In this document: positions 4,302 through 5,012 of the stretch, one piece after another
Layout of the letters: every line of letters starts with the position of its first letter
Numbering within the stretch: the first letter of the stretch is position 1
Assembly (NCBI GenBank): GCA_016184445.1
Contig: JACPCT010000346.1
Span: forward strand, 1 to 5,012
Source of the DNA: Candidatus Tectimicrobiota bacterium
Lineage (GTDB): Bacteria > UBA8248
DNA length: 5,012 nucleotides
Direction: 5' to 3'
The notes under the pieces: model-generated
The model's database searches: none
Seen by the model: the letters and a program-made list of their open reading frames with translations, nothing else
What the model was told of the DNA's origin: nothing
Position numbers and translations under genes: made by a program

Positions 4302-5012
4302 TGGAAAACGGCGGCGGCCAAGAGAAGAGCCCGCACCCCGACCTCGTCACGGGCGGGAGGCGCCGGGCGCCCGAGGAGGCCTCCGCCCGCCCCGGCGGCG
4401 GGCCCGACCGGCGCGACCCGGGCCGCTCCAGGCATCGCGACCCCGCCGCCTTCCAGGAGGACATCAAGCGGTTCCACCGCTCCCTGGCGGAAGCCTACGG
4501 GGTGCTCAAGGAGGCCCACACCCGGTGGAAGAAGTACACGGAAGGCAAGAACATGCTTTCCGCCCAGGTCGTGATGGAGAAAACCAAGGAGAAGGAAATC
4601 TCCCAGGAGGCCCTGAAAATCTTCCTCGAGGTGGACACGGGGGCCCGGCGGCTCTACGCGCCCCTCCTGGATTACCTCAAGCGCCACATGGATGAGAGCG
4701 AAAGGACCAAGGACGAGAGCCTCAAGGACAAAGTGCTCGAAAACCGCTGGGACGGCCGGGGCCGCGTCGTCATGGCGATCTTCAAGCAGACCTCGCTGGC
4801 GCTGGGTTTCCTCTCCGCCTTCGTGAACGAGGAGGACCAGGAGCCGGACTTCCAGTCGCGCTACCGCGGGGTCGTCGCCGAGCAGAAGGCGAAGCTGGAC
4901 AAGACCCCCTTCGGCACGGGCACCTACATCAAGCTGGGCGAGGCCATGCGGCGGGCCGCGGACTTCCGCTCCTTCGACCAGATGACCCGGCTTTCCTCCC
5001 AGATCGTCCAGG
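4301..5012 (+). CDS. Unrecognised charged, helix-rich protein, 3' end cut by the window
   Basis: The frame is open for 237 codons to the window edge and has no stop. I do not recognise the family. Residues 1-48 are Gly/Pro/Arg-rich (GGRRRAPEEASARPGGG) and look disordered. From about residue 50 the sequence is charged and predicted helical, with coiled-coil-like stretches: FQEDIKRFHRSLAEAYGVLKE, MEKTKEKEISQEALKIFLEV, LLDYLKRHMDESERTKDESL and YRGVVAEQKAKLDKT. A hydrophobic patch RVVMAIFKQTSLALGFLSAFV (155-175) has internal K and Q and looks more like a buried helix than a membrane span. There is no signal peptide. The ATG at 4301 has a modest GGGGA (4286-4290) 10 nt upstream; no other ATG is available in frame upstream back to the EVE stop. 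It uses A- or T-ending codons (GAA, AAA, GAT, CTT) somewhat more than the genes to its left. It is probably in one transcript with the EVE gene. Confidence 0.75.
   Translation, partial: MENGGGQEKSPHPDLVTGGRRRAPEEASARPGGGPDRRDPGRSRHRDPAAFQEDIKRFHRSLAEAYGVLKEAHTRWKKYTEGKNMLSAQVVMEKTKEKEISQEALKIFLEVDTGARRLYAPLLDYLKRHMDESERTKDESLKDKVLENRWDGRGRVVMAIFKQTSLALGFLSAFVNEEDQEPDFQSRYRGVVAEQKAKLDKTPFGTGTYIKLGEAMRRAADFRSFDQMTRLSSQIVQ

Noticed and set aside
4301..5012. Evidence of recent horizontal transfer of the last gene
   Set aside because: It has slightly more A/T-ending codons than its neighbours, but the codon pattern is still strongly GC-rich and there is no mobile-element boundary. The difference may just reflect a less expressed gene.

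Overview
The window is about 5 kb of very GC-rich, densely packed bacterial DNA. It carries six genes, the first and last cut by the window edges, and no RNA gene, IS element or CRISPR array that I can see. Almost all third codon positions are G or C, which is why long shadow reading frames appear on every strand. The taxon cannot be fixed from this sequence. An ScpA/ScpB-type condensin, a glutaconate-type CoA-transferase and dispersed GTAGGGGC palindromes fit a high-GC environmental bacterium. My impression is a Tectomicrobia, Rokubacteria or deltaproteobacterial type of lineage, but that is a guess.

Left part (1-442): the 5' end of a family I CoA-transferase alpha subunit gene lies on the minus strand. 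A 256-bp divergent regulatory region separates it from scpA. This region holds a good sigma70-type promoter facing each way. Two overlapping inverted repeats sit on the -10 and the expected start point of the minus-strand promoter, which is a typical operator position.

Middle (443-2514): scpA and scpB overlap by 8 bp and form a translationally coupled operon for the SMC-ScpAB chromosome condensation complex. Both proteins have long low-complexity extensions around a normal core. A textbook intrinsic terminator closes the operon.

Right part (2515-5012): a stand-alone ketopantoate-reductase family gene with all the expected catalytic residues comes first. A 200-bp cluster of palindromic GTAGGGGC repeat units follows it. 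Next is an EVE-domain (modified-base reader) gene with a near-perfect Shine-Dalgarno sequence. The last gene is unrecognised, predicted helical and highly charged; it starts 55 bp after the EVE gene, probably in the same transcript, and runs off the window end.

The genes to the left and right of the scpAB operon have no obvious functional link with it. I did not find a complete novel system here. The points most worth following up are the divergent promoter/operator, the repeat cluster with covarying arms, and the EVE plus unknown-gene pair.
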